Source of the DNA: Sphingobium cupriresistens
Lineage (GTDB): Bacteria; Pseudomonadota; Alphaproteobacteria; Sphingomonadales; Sphingomonadaceae
Length of the DNA stretch: 64,000 nt
Direction: 5' to 3'
Assembly (NCBI RefSeq): GCF_004152865.1
Contig: NZ_SEOO01000015.1
Coordinates: 1-64,000, forward strand
Every line of letters starts with the position of its first letter. The stretch's first letter is position 1. A model generated the notes under the pieces. The model had not been told where the DNA came from. It did no database searches and saw nothing but the letters and a program-made list of their open reading frames with translations. Positions 7,632 to 16,461 of the stretch are shown here, piece by piece. Made by a program: the position numbers and the translations under genes.

Positions 7632-8423
7632 ATGCGCGTCAGTCATGTTTTCGGCGCCTTCACGCTGGACGTGCAGGACAATGGCGTGGGGTTGCTCACC
7701 TTCTCCCGCCCGCCGGTCAATGCGGTGTCTCTCTCCGTCTATGAGGAGATAGGCCGCTTTGCCGATCATGTCGCGGCTGACCGGACGATCCGCGTCATCG
7801 TCATCACCGCGCCAGACGATGCGCGCGCCTGGTGCGGGGGTGCGGACCTGCATGAATTCAAGGGGATGACGGCCGAAAAGCGCAAGGAACGCTATCAGTT
7901 CATCAACGCGCAACTGCCCCGGTTCCACCATATCGACCGACCGATGATCGCCGCGATCCGGGGCGCGACGGTGGGCGTGGGCGTGATGCTGGCCGGGATG
8001 TGCGACCTGCGCATCGCGGCGGAGGATGCACGCTTTGCCTGCCCCGAAGTGGATTATGGACTGGTGGGCGGTAGCGCAGGGCTGTTCGCCAGCCTGCGGA
8101 TGCCCGAAGCCAAGGTCCGCGAAATGCTGTATACCGGGCGCACCTTTACCGCGCGGGAGCTGGAATCGACCGGCTTCTTCAACTATGTCGTCCCCGCACC
8201 TGCGGTGCTGCCGATCGCGATGGACCTGGCCAACCAGATGGCGCGCAAGAGCATGTCGACCCTGCGCGCACGCAAGCTGGCGTCACTGACCTGGGAAGGG
8301 TCCGAATGGATGGACGCCTATCTGGAAGCGCAGGAGGTATCGTCGGCGCTGGTGGAAAATCCTGAAAGCGAGGCGGCGGTGCTGGCCGCGCTCGAACGGG
8401 GCCGGCGGCGTACGCAGCGCTGA
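7632..8423 (+). CDS. Enoyl-CoA hydratase/isomerase (crotonase) family protein
   Basis: A 263-residue crotonase-fold protein. The first oxyanion-hole block is WCGGADLHEFKG, and the second is IRGATVGVGVMLAGMCDLRI followed by ARFACPEVDYGLVGGSAG. These enzymes act on acyl-CoA thioesters (hydration, isomerisation or C-C cleavage); the specific reaction cannot be read here. The start at 7632 has GGGGAGAG a few bases upstream. It ends the small CoA-transferase operon and is followed by convergent bioB. A stop-free extension upstream to 7266 is only an overlapping frame inside the CoA-transferase gene. Confidence 0.88.
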   Translation: MRVSHVFGAFTLDVQDNGVGLLTFSRPPVNAVSLSVYEEIGRFADHVAADRTIRVIVITAPDDARAWCGGADLHEFKGMTAEKRKERYQFINAQLPRFHHIDRPMIAAIRGATVGVGVMLAGMCDLRIAAEDARFACPEVDYGLVGGSAGLFASLRMPEAKVREMLYTGRTFTARELESTGFFNYVVPAPAVLPIAMDLANQMARKSMSTLRARKLASLTWEGSEWMDAYLEAQEVSSALVENPESEAAVLAALERGRRRTQR

Positions 8424-8503
8424 ACGCGCCATTGTGACATGCTTTGCCGTTTGTGGCAGGGTCGCGCTCCAACGGTCGCACCCTGCGCACCGGGGCTACG
8501 CCG

Positions 8504-9514
8504 TCAGGCCAATGGTTGCAGACCCAGTTTCGCAAACAGCGCCGTGTCTGCATCGCCACCATTATTGCCGGTCGTCAGCAGACGATCGCCCGTGAAGATG
8601 GAATTGGCGCCGGCCATGAAGCAAAGCGCCTGCCCTGCTTCACTCATGCTTTCGCGACCGGCCGACAGGCGCACGACGCTGCGCGGCATGATGATCCGCG
8701 CCGCCGCGACGGTGCGCACAAATTCGATCTCATCAATCCGCGCCAGCGGCGTGTCGGCCAGCATATCGCCCAACACTGTGCCGGGAATGGGCACCAGCGC
8801 GTTCAGCGGCACGCTGTCGGGCGGTTCGGGCAGGGTGGCGAGCGCGTGAAGAAAACCGATGCGATCATCGCGGGTTTCGCCCATCCCCAATATGCCACCG
8901 CAGCACACCGCCATGCCCGCCCGGCGCACATGGTCCAGCGTATCGAGCCGGTCCTGAAAGCTGCGCGTGGTGATGACATTGGCATAATATTCGGGACTGG
9001 TGTCGATATTATGATTGTAATAGTCGAGACCGGCCTGTGCCAGCGCGTCAGCCTGATCGCTGTTCAACATGCCCAGCGTCATGCAGGTTTCCAGGCCGAG
9101 CGCCTTCACCTGCCGCACCATGTCGAGCAGCGCGGGCATGTCGCGCGCCTTGGGTTCGCGCCAGGCCGCCCCCATGCAGAAACGGCTGGAACCGTCCGCC
9201 TTCGCCTGTCGCGCGGCAGCGACCACCGTGTCGGCGTCGATCAGCTTTTGCGCCTTTACCCCGCTCTTGGCGAAGGCGGACTGGCTGCAATAGCCGCAAT
9301 CTTCCGCGCAGCCCCCCGTCTTGATGGACAGCAAGGTGGACAGTTGAACCGCGTTGCGGGGATGGTGCCGGATATGCACCGCCTGGGCACGCGCCACCAG
9401 ATCGAGGAATGGCAGATCGAACAGCGCGGCAATGGATTCGCGCGATATGTCGAACAGGACAGGGTCAGGCACGGATCGCGCAGACGCGGCGTCGAACGGA
9501 GACAGATGGTTCAT
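8504..9514 (-). CDS. bioB: Biotin synthase BioB
   Basis: This 336-residue radical SAM enzyme has the cluster motif CAEDCGYC (Cys69, Cys73, Cys76) in [17 protein letters not shown], plus [36 protein letters not shown] and [15 protein letters not shown], all typical of BioB. It inserts sulfur into dethiobiotin to make biotin. It is the last gene of a six-gene operon that begins with a biotin carboxyl carrier protein and biotin carboxylase, overlapping the crotonase stop by 4 bases, so it is co-expressed with the carboxylase and not placed with other bio genes. The ATG at 9514 has GGAG spaced suitably upstream. Confidence 0.96.
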   Translation of the reverse strand: MNHLSPFDAASARSVPDPVLFDISRESIAALFDLPFLDLVARAQAVHIRHHPRNAVQLSTLLSIKTGGCAEDCGYCSQSAFAKSGVKAQKLIDADTVVAAARQAKADGSSRFCMGAAWREPKARDMPALLDMVRQVKALGLETCMTLGMLNSDQADALAQAGLDYYNHNIDTSPEYYANVITTRSFQDRLDTLDHVRRAGMAVCCGGILGMGETRDDRIGFLHALATLPEPPDSVPLNALVPIPGTVLGDMLADTPLARIDEIEFVRTVAAARIIMPRSVVRLSAGRESMSEAGQALCFMAGANSIFTGDRLLTTGNNGGDADTALFAKLGLQPLA

Positions 9515-10293
9515 GTGCCGCTCCATTGCGGGTCGCGCTTCTCGAAGAAGGCGCTGGTGCCTTCCCGCTTGTCGGCGGTGCCGAACAGGGCGGAAAAAGC
9601 CTGACGTTCCAGCAGAAGATGCGCGGACTGGTGCGTTTCGAAGGTCGCGCGGACCATCGCCTTGCCCTGCTGCATCGCCAGCGGCGCGCGCCCGGCGATG
9701 CGGGTGGCGAGTTCAGTCGCGACGGACAATGCCTGCCCGTCTTCGACCATCTGCGCGATCAGGCCCGCTTGTAGCGCTTCGGCGGCGGACAGCGGATCGC
9801 CCAGCAGCACCATCCGCATCGCCCGGCTGCGCCCGACCAGCCGGGGCAGGATTGCCGTCCCTCCGGCCCCCGGTATGATACCCAGATTGGTTTCGGGCTG
9901 GCCGAATTTCGCGCTTTCCCCCGCCACGACCAGATCGCAGCACATCACCAGTTCATTCCCGGCGCCCAGCGACCAGCCTTCCACCGCCGCGATCAGCGGC
10001 TTGGCAAAGCCGCGGATCCGTGTCCAGATCGCCGGGCGGGGATCGGCGAGCGCGCCGCCGGTGTCGCGGGACGCCAGTTCGGCTATGTCCGCGCCGGCCG
10101 CAAAGAAACGGTCCGCGCCGGTGATGACCACCGCGCGGATCGCGGGATCGCCGGCAGCAGCGTCCAGCGCATCGGCGATCCGGCCGAGCAGGTCGGTGGC
10201 CAGCGCGTTGCGCTTTTCGGGCCGGTTGAGGCGCAGGAGCAGGATGTGAGCGCCCAGCGGTTCGACCAGCAAGATATTCTGCGCTTCGCTCAT
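9511..10293 (-). CDS. Enoyl-CoA hydratase
   Basis: A 260-residue crotonase with [19 protein letters not shown], the oxyanion-hole block [13 protein letters not shown] (about residues 64-76), [21 protein letters not shown], and [25 protein letters not shown]. The second Glu position and the GAGGT motif match authentic enoyl-CoA hydratases of the PaaF/FadB type. It should hydrate trans-2-enoyl-CoA to 3-hydroxyacyl-CoA for the dehydrogenase encoded just upstream, with which it overlaps by 4 bases. It also overlaps bioB by 4 bases. Confidence 0.93.
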   Translation of the reverse strand: MSEAQNILLVEPLGAHILLLRLNRPEKRNALATDLLGRIADALDAAAGDPAIRAVVITGADRFFAAGADIAELASRDTGGALADPRPAIWTRIRGFAKPLIAAVEGWSLGAGNELVMCCDLVVAGESAKFGQPETNLGIIPGAGGTAILPRLVGRSRAMRMVLLGDPLSAAEALQAGLIAQMVEDGQALSVATELATRIAGRAPLAMQQGKAMVRATFETHQSAHLLLERQAFSALFGTADKREGTSAFFEKRDPQWSGT

Positions 10294-11714
10294 GCGCGGT
10301 TCCTTAGATAATGGGATGGCCGGTAGAGTGCCTCGCCAGTACCATCCGCAATGTCATCGAGCAGGCGGATAAGCGCCCCGCGTCCGTAGCGGTCGGCCCA
10401 GGCGAAGGGACCATAGGGATAGTTGGCGCCGTAACGCAGCGCCGCGTCGACGCCCTGTTCGTCGGCCACCTGTTCCAGCACGGCGTCGGCGGCGGCATTG
10501 GCGAGTTGCGCCAGCGTCCGTGCGACGATCATGCCCGGTCGGTCGGCGATTTCGACGCCAGCGCGCGATTGCGCCGCAAGCAGGCCGAGCGCGTCGGGCC
10601 GGGCGCTTTGGTCGGAGAGGGTGAAGCCGACCGGGCCGATGGCGTCCGCCGGGGACCAATCGAACAGGATGACCGGCGCACCCATGCTGTCGCTTTCCTG
10701 CCGCGCGGTCCGCCCCTGGGTCATGCCGACGAACAGTCCGCCACAGCGGGTGAAGGTGCCGGGCGCGGCATCCCTGAGCGCCTGCGCCGCCTGGCGATGC
10801 GCATCGGCAATCATGGCGTCGGGCACCTGCGGATCGGCGGCCTTCTGCGCGCCGTCGCGATAGTCATAAACACCCCGGCCCGTCTTGCGCCCGTACCAGC
10901 CGGCATCGACCAGCGCCGCTTGGCGCAGTTGCGGCACGAAGCGGGTGCGCCCGAAATAGGAATCGAACACTGAACGGGCGACAGCGAAGTTTACGTCCTG
11001 GCCGATCAGGTCGGTAAGTTCCAGCGGTCCCATGCGGAAGCCCGCCGCGCGGAACAGGGCGTCGATGGCCGGGGCGTCCGCCGCGCCCTCGTTCAGCGCG
11101 GTGAAGGCTTCGCCATAGAAGGGGCGCGCCACGCGATTGACGATGAAGCCCGGCACGTCGGCGACGGGGATGGCGACCTTGCCCCAGCTTTCCGCCGTCG
11201 CCACGATCCGCGCGGCCACTGCCGGGTAGGTCGCCGCGCCGGAAATCACCTCGACCAGCTTCATGACTGTGGCGGGATTGAAGAAGTGCATTCCCACGAA
11301 CCGTTCGGGCTGCTTCAACCCCCGCGCCAGCCGGGAGATCGGGAGCGAAGACGTGTTGGTGGCGATGATCGCGTCCGGGGCGACGATCGTTTCGATCCGT
11401 TCGAACAACTGTTCCTTGATGCCCGCATCCTCGATGATCGCTTCGATCACCAGTTCGCGGTCGGCCAGCGCGTCGAGCGTCGATACCCATTGCATCCGGT
11501 CGCCGATCGCCCGCGCATCGTCCGCCGTCAGCTTGCCGCGCGCGGCCAGCTTGTCCAGGTCCGCGCGCGTGCGCCTTTCGCTCGTTTCCAGCGCCTGCGC
11601 GTTGACGTCGAAGATGAGGACCGATGCGCCCGCCTGCGCCGCGACCTGGGCGATGCCCGATCCCATTGCACCTGCGCCGCAAACCGCGACTTTTCCAACA
11701 GGGGCGACCATCAC
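10290..11714 (-). CDS. 3-hydroxyacyl-CoA dehydrogenase
   Basis: A 474-residue two-domain dehydrogenase. The Rossmann motif is VAVCGAGAMGSGIAQVAAQAG near the N-terminus; NTSSLPISRLARGL and GMHFFNPATVMKLVEVI carry the catalytic His region; VNRVARPFYGEAFTALNEGAA follows. A second C-terminal 3HCDH domain (YPYGPFAWADRYG) makes it the PaaH/PaaC-like long form. It oxidises 3-hydroxyacyl-CoA to 3-oxoacyl-CoA with NAD. Gene order BCCP-like protein, dehydrogenase, hydratase, with overlaps on both sides, indicates one beta-oxidation unit linked to the carboxylase. Confidence 0.94.
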   Translation of the reverse strand: MMVAPVGKVAVCGAGAMGSGIAQVAAQAGASVLIFDVNAQALETSERRTRADLDKLAARGKLTADDARAIGDRMQWVSTLDALADRELVIEAIIEDAGIKEQLFERIETIVAPDAIIATNTSSLPISRLARGLKQPERFVGMHFFNPATVMKLVEVISGAATYPAVAARIVATAESWGKVAIPVADVPGFIVNRVARPFYGEAFTALNEGAADAPAIDALFRAAGFRMGPLELTDLIGQDVNFAVARSVFDSYFGRTRFVPQLRQAALVDAGWYGRKTGRGVYDYRDGAQKAADPQVPDAMIADAHRQAAQALRDAAPGTFTRCGGLFVGMTQGRTARQESDSMGAPVILFDWSPADAIGPVGFTLSDQSARPDALGLLAAQSRAGVEIADRPGMIVARTLAQLANAAADAVLEQVADEQGVDAALRYGANYPYGPFAWADRYGRGALIRLLDDIADGTGEALYRPSHYLRNRA

Positions 11715-12136
11715 GCCAAGCCCGCGATCGACAGCAGGGGAGCGCCATATTCCAGCAACGCGCCCGGCGCCGCGTCCACCCGGACGATCGTGCCCGAAAC
11801 CGGCGCGGCTATGTCCTCCTGCTCGTCCAGCACACGCACGGTCGCGACGGTCTGACCAACGGTTACTTGCGTACCGGCGGCAAGCGCCTGTTCCAGCGTC
11901 GCGACATGGGGAGCGGAAACCAGCGTTTCGGGACCGGCCTGCGGTGTCGGGATGACAACGGCATCGGGCAGCGCAGCAACCCGCATCGGGTTGGCGCAGC
12001 CTCCGTCGCGCGCCAGGAAAATCTCCGTATCGCCGGACACGACATGCAATTGCTGCCAGCCATGCGTCAGCAGCGTGTCGAGCAGCGCGCGGGCGTCGTC
12101 GATCGCCGCGATTGCCGGATTCTTACCCGCCGTCAT
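11711..12136 (-). CDS. Biotinyl/lipoyl-domain-like protein lacking the attachment lysine
   Basis: This 141-residue protein has the layout of the neighbouring biotin carrier proteins: an N-terminal helix-strand unit (LLDTLLTHGWQQLHVVSG), a linker, and a C-terminal biotinyl-like half (VTVGQTVATVRVL, then IAAPVSGTIVRVDAAPG). Aligned on the APVSGT strand, the modified lysine position is Asp and the hairpin is about six residues shorter. The only lysine in the whole protein is Lys5, so neither biotin nor lipoate can be attached in the domain. It sits between biotin carboxylase and hydroxyacyl-CoA dehydrogenase with 4-base overlaps. It may be a structural or regulatory subunit of the carboxylase. 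Confidence 0.75.
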   Translation of the reverse strand: MTAGKNPAIAAIDDARALLDTLLTHGWQQLHVVSGDTEIFLARDGGCANPMRVAALPDAVVIPTPQAGPETLVSAPHVATLEQALAAGTQVTVGQTVATVRVLDEQEDIAAPVSGTIVRVDAAPGALLEYGAPLLSIAGLA

Positions 12137-13500
12137 GCCGCTTTCTTTCCATAGCCGGGGAGGAGGGTCTGTTCGAGCCAGCGGGTGTGGATGCGGTTTT
12201 CGATAAAATCGGGGTGGGCGATGATCGCGCGGTGAAGCGGCAGCGTGGTCGGTACGCCTTCGACCACGAAATTGTCGATCGCGTCGGCCAGCCGGGCGAT
12301 CGCGTCCGCCCGGTCGCGCCCATGGACGATCAGCTTGCCCACCATGCTGTCGTAAAAGGGCGGGATCATCGCGCCGGCGGACATATGGCTGTCCAGCCGG
12401 ATGCCCTGTCCCTGCGGCGGTTCCCAGCGGGTGATACGGCCGGGGCTGGGCAGGAAGTCGCGCGCCGCATCCTCCGCATTGATGCGACATTCTATGGCGT
12501 GGCCGCTGATCTCGACGTCCTGCTGGCTGACGGACAGGCCCGCGCCGCCCGCGATACGGATCTGTTCCTGCACCAGGTCGAAGCCGGTGATCGCTTCGGA
12601 CACCGGATGTTCCACCTGGATGCGGGCGTTGACTTCGATGAAGTAGAATTCCTGCCGCTGGACGTCGAACAGAAATTCGGCGGTTCCGGCATTGCGATAA
12701 TGGACGCTGGCGGCCAGCGCGACGGCGGATTCATGCAATTGGCGGCGCAGATGATCGGGCATCGCGGCGCAGGGCGCTTCCTCGATCAATTTCTGGTAGC
12801 GGCGCTGGACCGAACAGTCGCGCTCGCCAAAATGCAGCACATTGCCCCTGCCATCGCCCATCAACTGCACCTCGACATGGCGCGCTTCGGGCACGAAGCG
12901 TTCCATGAACAGAGTGCCGTCGCCAAAGGCGGCGACCGCCTCCGCGCTGGCCTTGTGAAAACCGGCCTCCGCCTCGTCGCCATTGTGGGCGATCACCATG
13001 CCGCGCCCGCCGCCGCCTGCCGATGCCTTGAGCAATACAGGATAGCCGATCCGGTCCCCTTCCCGCCGCGCATCGGCGGCGGAGGCAACACATTCGCTGC
13101 CCGGCACCAGCGGCACGCCAGCCGCCCCCGCCATCGCGCGCGCGCGCAATTTGTCGCCCAGCGCGTCGATGACATCGGGTTCCGGCCCGACGAAGGCGAT
13201 GCCATGTTGCGCGCACAGGCGCGGCAGGATGGCGCGTTCGGACAGGAAACCATAGCCCGGATGCAGGCCGTCGCAGCCGCTTTCCCTGGCGGCATGGACG
13301 ATCAGACGCGGGTCGAGATAGGATTTGGCGGCGGCGGCCGGGCCGAGCACGATCGACCGGTCGGCCACCCGCGCGGCAGCACTGTCGCGGTCGGCATCCG
13401 ACACGGCCACCACCGTTTCGATATTGAGCGCCTGCGCCGCGCGGACGATGCGCAGCGCGATTTCGCCCCGGTTCGCCACGAATAATCTGTTGATCGGCAT
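12133..13500 (-). CDS. Biotin carboxylase subunit (AccC-like)
   Basis: A 455-residue ATP-grasp biotin carboxylase. It begins with the family signature LFVANRGEIALRIVRAA and continues with DGLHPGYGFLSE, the ATP-binding glycine loop ASAGGGGRGMVI, FGERDCSVQRRYQKLIEEAP, and FIEVNARIQVEHPVSEAITG. It carboxylates biotin on a carrier protein using ATP and bicarbonate. The start at 13500 overlaps the carrier stop by one base. The carrier is encoded upstream and the likely carboxyltransferase is in another operon (35057-36517). As a probable second AccC-like protein in the genome, it is likely catabolic rather than for fatty acid synthesis. Confidence 0.93.
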   Translation of the reverse strand: MPINRLFVANRGEIALRIVRAAQALNIETVVAVSDADRDSAAARVADRSIVLGPAAAAKSYLDPRLIVHAARESGCDGLHPGYGFLSERAILPRLCAQHGIAFVGPEPDVIDALGDKLRARAMAGAAGVPLVPGSECVASAADARREGDRIGYPVLLKASAGGGGRGMVIAHNGDEAEAGFHKASAEAVAAFGDGTLFMERFVPEARHVEVQLMGDGRGNVLHFGERDCSVQRRYQKLIEEAPCAAMPDHLRRQLHESAVALAASVHYRNAGTAEFLFDVQRQEFYFIEVNARIQVEHPVSEAITGFDLVQEQIRIAGGAGLSVSQQDVEISGHAIECRINAEDAARDFLPSPGRITRWEPPQGQGIRLDSHMSAGAMIPPFYDSMVGKLIVHGRDRADAIARLADAIDNFVVEGVPTTLPLHRAIIAHPDFIENRIHTRWLEQTLLPGYGKKAA

Positions 13501-13985
13501 CAGTCCCTCACCAGCGCAAACAGGGGTTGGCCGCCCTCGACCATGGCGCCGTCTTCTACCAGCACGGCATGGACCGTCCCCGACGCGCCCGCGCGGACGG
13601 CGGTGAAGAGCTTCATCACCTCGATCAGGCATAGTTCATCGCCGGCCTGCACTGTCGATCCGACCTCGACATAGTTGGCGGCGCCGGGCTTGGGGGCGCG
13701 GTAGAAGGTGCCCAGGTTCGGCGCCTTGATGATGACGGCGTCGTCGGGCAGCGACGATATGGGCGCAGGAGGCGCCACGATCGGTCTGGAAGGCGCGGCG
13801 GGCTGGGCGATCGGCACAGATGCCGGCGCAGCGACGGGCGTCGCCGCCTGCGGACGCGCAGCCGAAGCGTCGGTCGATAGATAGAGTTCGAAATCCGGCT
13901 TGCGGATATGCAATTCTCTTATTCCCGATCGCGAAAACTCGTCGAGCAACTGTTTCAGCGCATCAGGAAAATCATGTCCGGTCAT
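13500..13985 (-). CDS. Biotin carboxyl carrier protein (AccB-like)
   Basis: A 161-residue BCCP of AccB type: an N-terminal helix and strands (LKQLLDEFSRSGIRELHIRK), a Pro/Ala-rich linker (about residues 45-85), then the biotinyl domain with IKAPNLGTFYRAPKPG and the modification motif CLIEVMKLFT, whose lysine would carry biotin. The ATG at 13985 follows GGAAGG by five bases; a GTG two codons earlier is less likely. It is the first gene of the operon ending in bioB. A related carrier is encoded at 36563-37051 beside a carboxyltransferase. Confidence 0.92.
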   Translation of the reverse strand: MTGHDFPDALKQLLDEFSRSGIRELHIRKPDFELYLSTDASAARPQAATPVAAPASVPIAQPAAPSRPIVAPPAPISSLPDDAVIIKAPNLGTFYRAPKPGAANYVEVGSTVQAGDELCLIEVMKLFTAVRAGASGTVHAVLVEDGAMVEGGQPLFALVRD

Positions 13986-14578
13986 CGGCACCTTCCGAAA
14001 AAGAAGAGCGCTGCGACCGGATCGGCCGCCGCGCCCAGCAGGAGCGTTTAATATTTGCAGGAAAGCGAGAGACGATGAACGGTCGGCTTGCCGCGATAGC
14101 GAACAAGCATGTCGAGACAGGTCGAAAAGGCGGTCACATAGGATTGGTTCGTGACATCACGCCCATAGATGCTCGCGCGCCCGCGCCTGCCGCTGCCATT
14201 CACGCCGCACGCGGAAACACATGGCGATCGGCCTTCAATTCTGGAAAGGTATAGGGAAATAAAGGGATAATGACCCATCTTCCTCTCCTTCATTCTGCGC
14301 CATCCGGCTCAGCGATCTGATCTCTTATGCCGATCTAGCTATATCCCGCCCCCCGCCACGTCAATTATAAAATCGACGTTTTATCGGAAAATATTGAATA
14401 TTTGAAAGTCAAACGGTCGCAAATCCCCGCTTTTCGCCATTTTCGCTGCGCACCGCGATTGCCCTTCGGGCTTATTTCCCGCACCTGTCAGGCTTTGGGG
14501 TTGCGGAGTATGCCAAGCCAAGGCAGTAGAGTGTAGACAGAAGCATATATGGGGCGGCGTTCATGGTCCGGGCGCCGC
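13986..14578. other. Divergent promoter region between the biotin operon and tetR
   Basis: About 590 bases separate the BCCP gene (reverse) from the first TetR gene (forward). It contains an imperfect copy of the regulon palindrome (14371-14389) in an AT-rich patch. An 81-codon reverse frame (14048-14293) has no recognisable homology and I do not call it. Confidence 0.5.
14371..14389. promoter_or_regulatory. Palindromic operator, copy c (imperfect)
   Basis: AATCGA (14371-14376), spacer CGTTTTA, TCGGAA (14384-14389). The left arm differs from the consensus, but the 7-base spacing and right half-site are kept. Its spacer differs from copy a at one base. It lies between the biotin operon and tetR, so could serve both. 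Confidence 0.5.
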
Positions 14579-15307
14579 ATGGACTTGGAGGCCTTCGTGG
14601 CGACAAAAGAGGTCGTGGTAGAATCGGAGCAGATCGCATCGGACACCGCGAGCGCATGGGACAACCTGCTGGAGGAAATCGCCCACCGGCCCAAACGGGC
14701 GACGGAGCGCAAGCAGGATCGCGCCAAGCGTACCGAACAGCAGATATTGAACGCAGCGTTGCGAGTGTTTGCGCGCGACGGCATTTCACGATCGCGGATC
14801 GCGGACATCGCGGCGGAGGCCGGCATCTCCACCTCCACCCTCTACGAATATTATAAGAGCAAGGAGGATTTGGCCTATGACGTGCCATTGTCCCACCTCG
14901 CCGATTTTTTCGAAAGCTATCATGCGAATGCGGCCAGCCGCACGTCTGCGCGCGAGCGATTGCTGCTCTATCTGGTGATGTCGGCCGATTATGCGCGCGA
15001 ACATGCCGAATGGGCGCGATTGCTCTATCTGGAAATCTGGCCCAGCGTCTTCGTCAGCGATACCGAGTTGCGCCACAGCATCGACGATTTTACCCGCGTG
15101 ATCCTGTTCTTGGTGAAGGAAGGCGTCGCCGAGGGTTGGGTCGCGCCAGACCGCAATCCCTATGAGACGGTGGCGCTGCTGATCGGCGGCGTCAACCAGC
15201 TCATCATCACCTGGCTGCTCTATCGCAAGCCCAAAAATCTGACGCGCGCGGGCACCGAAATGGCCGAACGGCTGATCGCGATGCTGGAAAATGAAGTCCG
15301 CCGATAA
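14579..15307 (+). CDS. TetR-family transcriptional regulator (copy 1)
   Basis: A 242-residue TetR-type repressor. The helix-turn-helix region is RTEQQILNAALRVFARDG, then SRIADIAAEAGISTSTLYEY followed by YKSKEDL (about residues 55-100). An unusual N-terminal extension of about 50 residues ends in RPKRATERKQDRAKR. The ligand domain (LLLYLVMSADYAREHAEWAR) is close to identical to the next gene, at 15707. I chose MDLEAF at 14579 because it aligns with the start of that paralogue; an ATG at 14549 is possible. Its position among many copies of a palindrome suggests it controls the catabolic operons; the inducer may be a CoA thioester or the substrate. Confidence 0.92.
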   Translation: MDLEAFVATKEVVVESEQIASDTASAWDNLLEEIAHRPKRATERKQDRAKRTEQQILNAALRVFARDGISRSRIADIAAEAGISTSTLYEYYKSKEDLAYDVPLSHLADFFESYHANAASRTSARERLLLYLVMSADYAREHAEWARLLYLEIWPSVFVSDTELRHSIDDFTRVILFLVKEGVAEGWVAPDRNPYETVALLIGGVNQLIITWLLYRKPKNLTRAGTEMAERLIAMLENEVRR

Positions 15308-15706
15308 GGAGGCTCAAACGTCAGAATCTTGTCGGACCACAAGATGTTTAGTCCCGGCATTTGATGGTGCATCATCCCAAGAATGGAAGGATGCGCAATG
15401 CCCAAATTAGACATCGGGGGCGCACGCCCACCGCGCCGTCGCTGCCGACGATCGGCGGCCTGGTTGTAAATATAGCGTGCCGTATGACCTTTTACGCAGT
15501 CGCGATTGTCGCTTTCGACCTGTCCACGCGGCTGCTCGGCCGCCATCGGCGCGATCCCGTCGATGCAAAAGCGGCCTGATCGCGGCGCCGCCAATCGATC
15601 CAAACCGAAATTTCTTCGTGAATATTCCCATAAACGCTCATATGCTGCATGGAATATAAGGGCATTGCTGCCTATTCGATCGGCTTCCCTGCCCCACGGC
15701 ATCATC
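15308..15706. other. Intergenic region between the two tetR genes
   Basis: About 400 bases without a supported gene. A 72-codon forward frame at 15361-15579 has no homology and unusual composition. No clear copy of the 19-bp palindrome is present. The second tetR gene may have its own promoter in the AT-rich part near 15600-15660. Confidence 0.45.
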
Positions 15707-16432
15707 ATGGAGATCATAGTGCCAGCAAAAGACGTGATTACGGCCCAGCCGTCGGCGGCGCCGCAGTCCGACAATGGCTGGGACAGCTTGTTGCAGGAAA
15801 TATCGCACCGGCCCAAACGCGCCACTGAGCGCAAGCAGGATCGCAGCAAGCGGACGGAACAACAGATATTGACCGGCGCATTGCGCGTGTTCGCACGCGA
15901 TGGCATCTCGCGATCGCGCATCGCCGACATCGCGGCGGAGGCCGGCATTTCCGCCTCGACCCTCTACGAATATTATAAGAGCAAGGAGGATTTGGCCTAT
16001 GACGTGCCGCTATCCCACCTCGCCGAATTTTTCGAAGGCTATCATGCGGCGGCCGCAAACAAGACGACCCGCGAACGGCTGTTGCTCTACCTCGTCATGT
16101 CCGCTGACTATGCGCGCGAACATGCCGAATGGGCGCGCCTTTTCTATCTGGAAATCTGGCCCAGCATATTCGTGACCGATACGGACCTGCGCCATAGCAT
16201 CAATGATTTCACGCGCGTCCTGCTGTTCCTGGTCAATGACGCGATTGCGGAAGGGTGGATCGCGCGCGATCGCAACCTTTATGAAACCGTCGCGCTGCTG
16301 ACCGGCGGTATCAACCAGATCATCATTACCTGGCTCCTCTATCGCAAGCCCAGAAACCTGACCAAGGCCGGCACCGAAATGGCCGAACGGCTGATCGCCA
16401 TGCTGGAGATAGAGGCGGGGGCGACGCGATAA
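15707..16432 (+). CDS. TetR-family transcriptional regulator (copy 2)
   Basis: A 241-residue paralogue of the preceding regulator, with the same HTH block (SRIADIAAEAGISASTLYEY then YKSKEDL) and the same N-terminal basic segment RPKRATERKQDRSKR. The ligand domain is also conserved (REHAEWARLFYLEIWPSIFV), with differences scattered through the pocket helices. Near-identity in the recognition helices implies both bind the same operator, while pocket differences may allow different ligands. The ATG at 15707 gives a start aligned with copy 1; the frame is open further upstream but without homology. It converges with the esterase at 16462. Confidence 0.92.
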   Translation: MEIIVPAKDVITAQPSAAPQSDNGWDSLLQEISHRPKRATERKQDRSKRTEQQILTGALRVFARDGISRSRIADIAAEAGISASTLYEYYKSKEDLAYDVPLSHLAEFFEGYHAAAANKTTRERLLLYLVMSADYAREHAEWARLFYLEIWPSIFVTDTDLRHSINDFTRVLLFLVNDAIAEGWIARDRNLYETVALLTGGINQIIITWLLYRKPRNLTKAGTEMAERLIAMLEIEAGATR

Positions 16433-16461
16433 GGCGGACCGACGGCGGCGCAATCGGCTCG

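Noticed and set aside
11711..12136. Functional biotin carrier protein
   Set aside because: No lysine is present in the biotinyl-like domain, so it cannot carry biotin despite the fold.
14048..14293. 81-codon reverse frame upstream of the biotin operon
   Set aside because: No homology and it lies within a promoter region.
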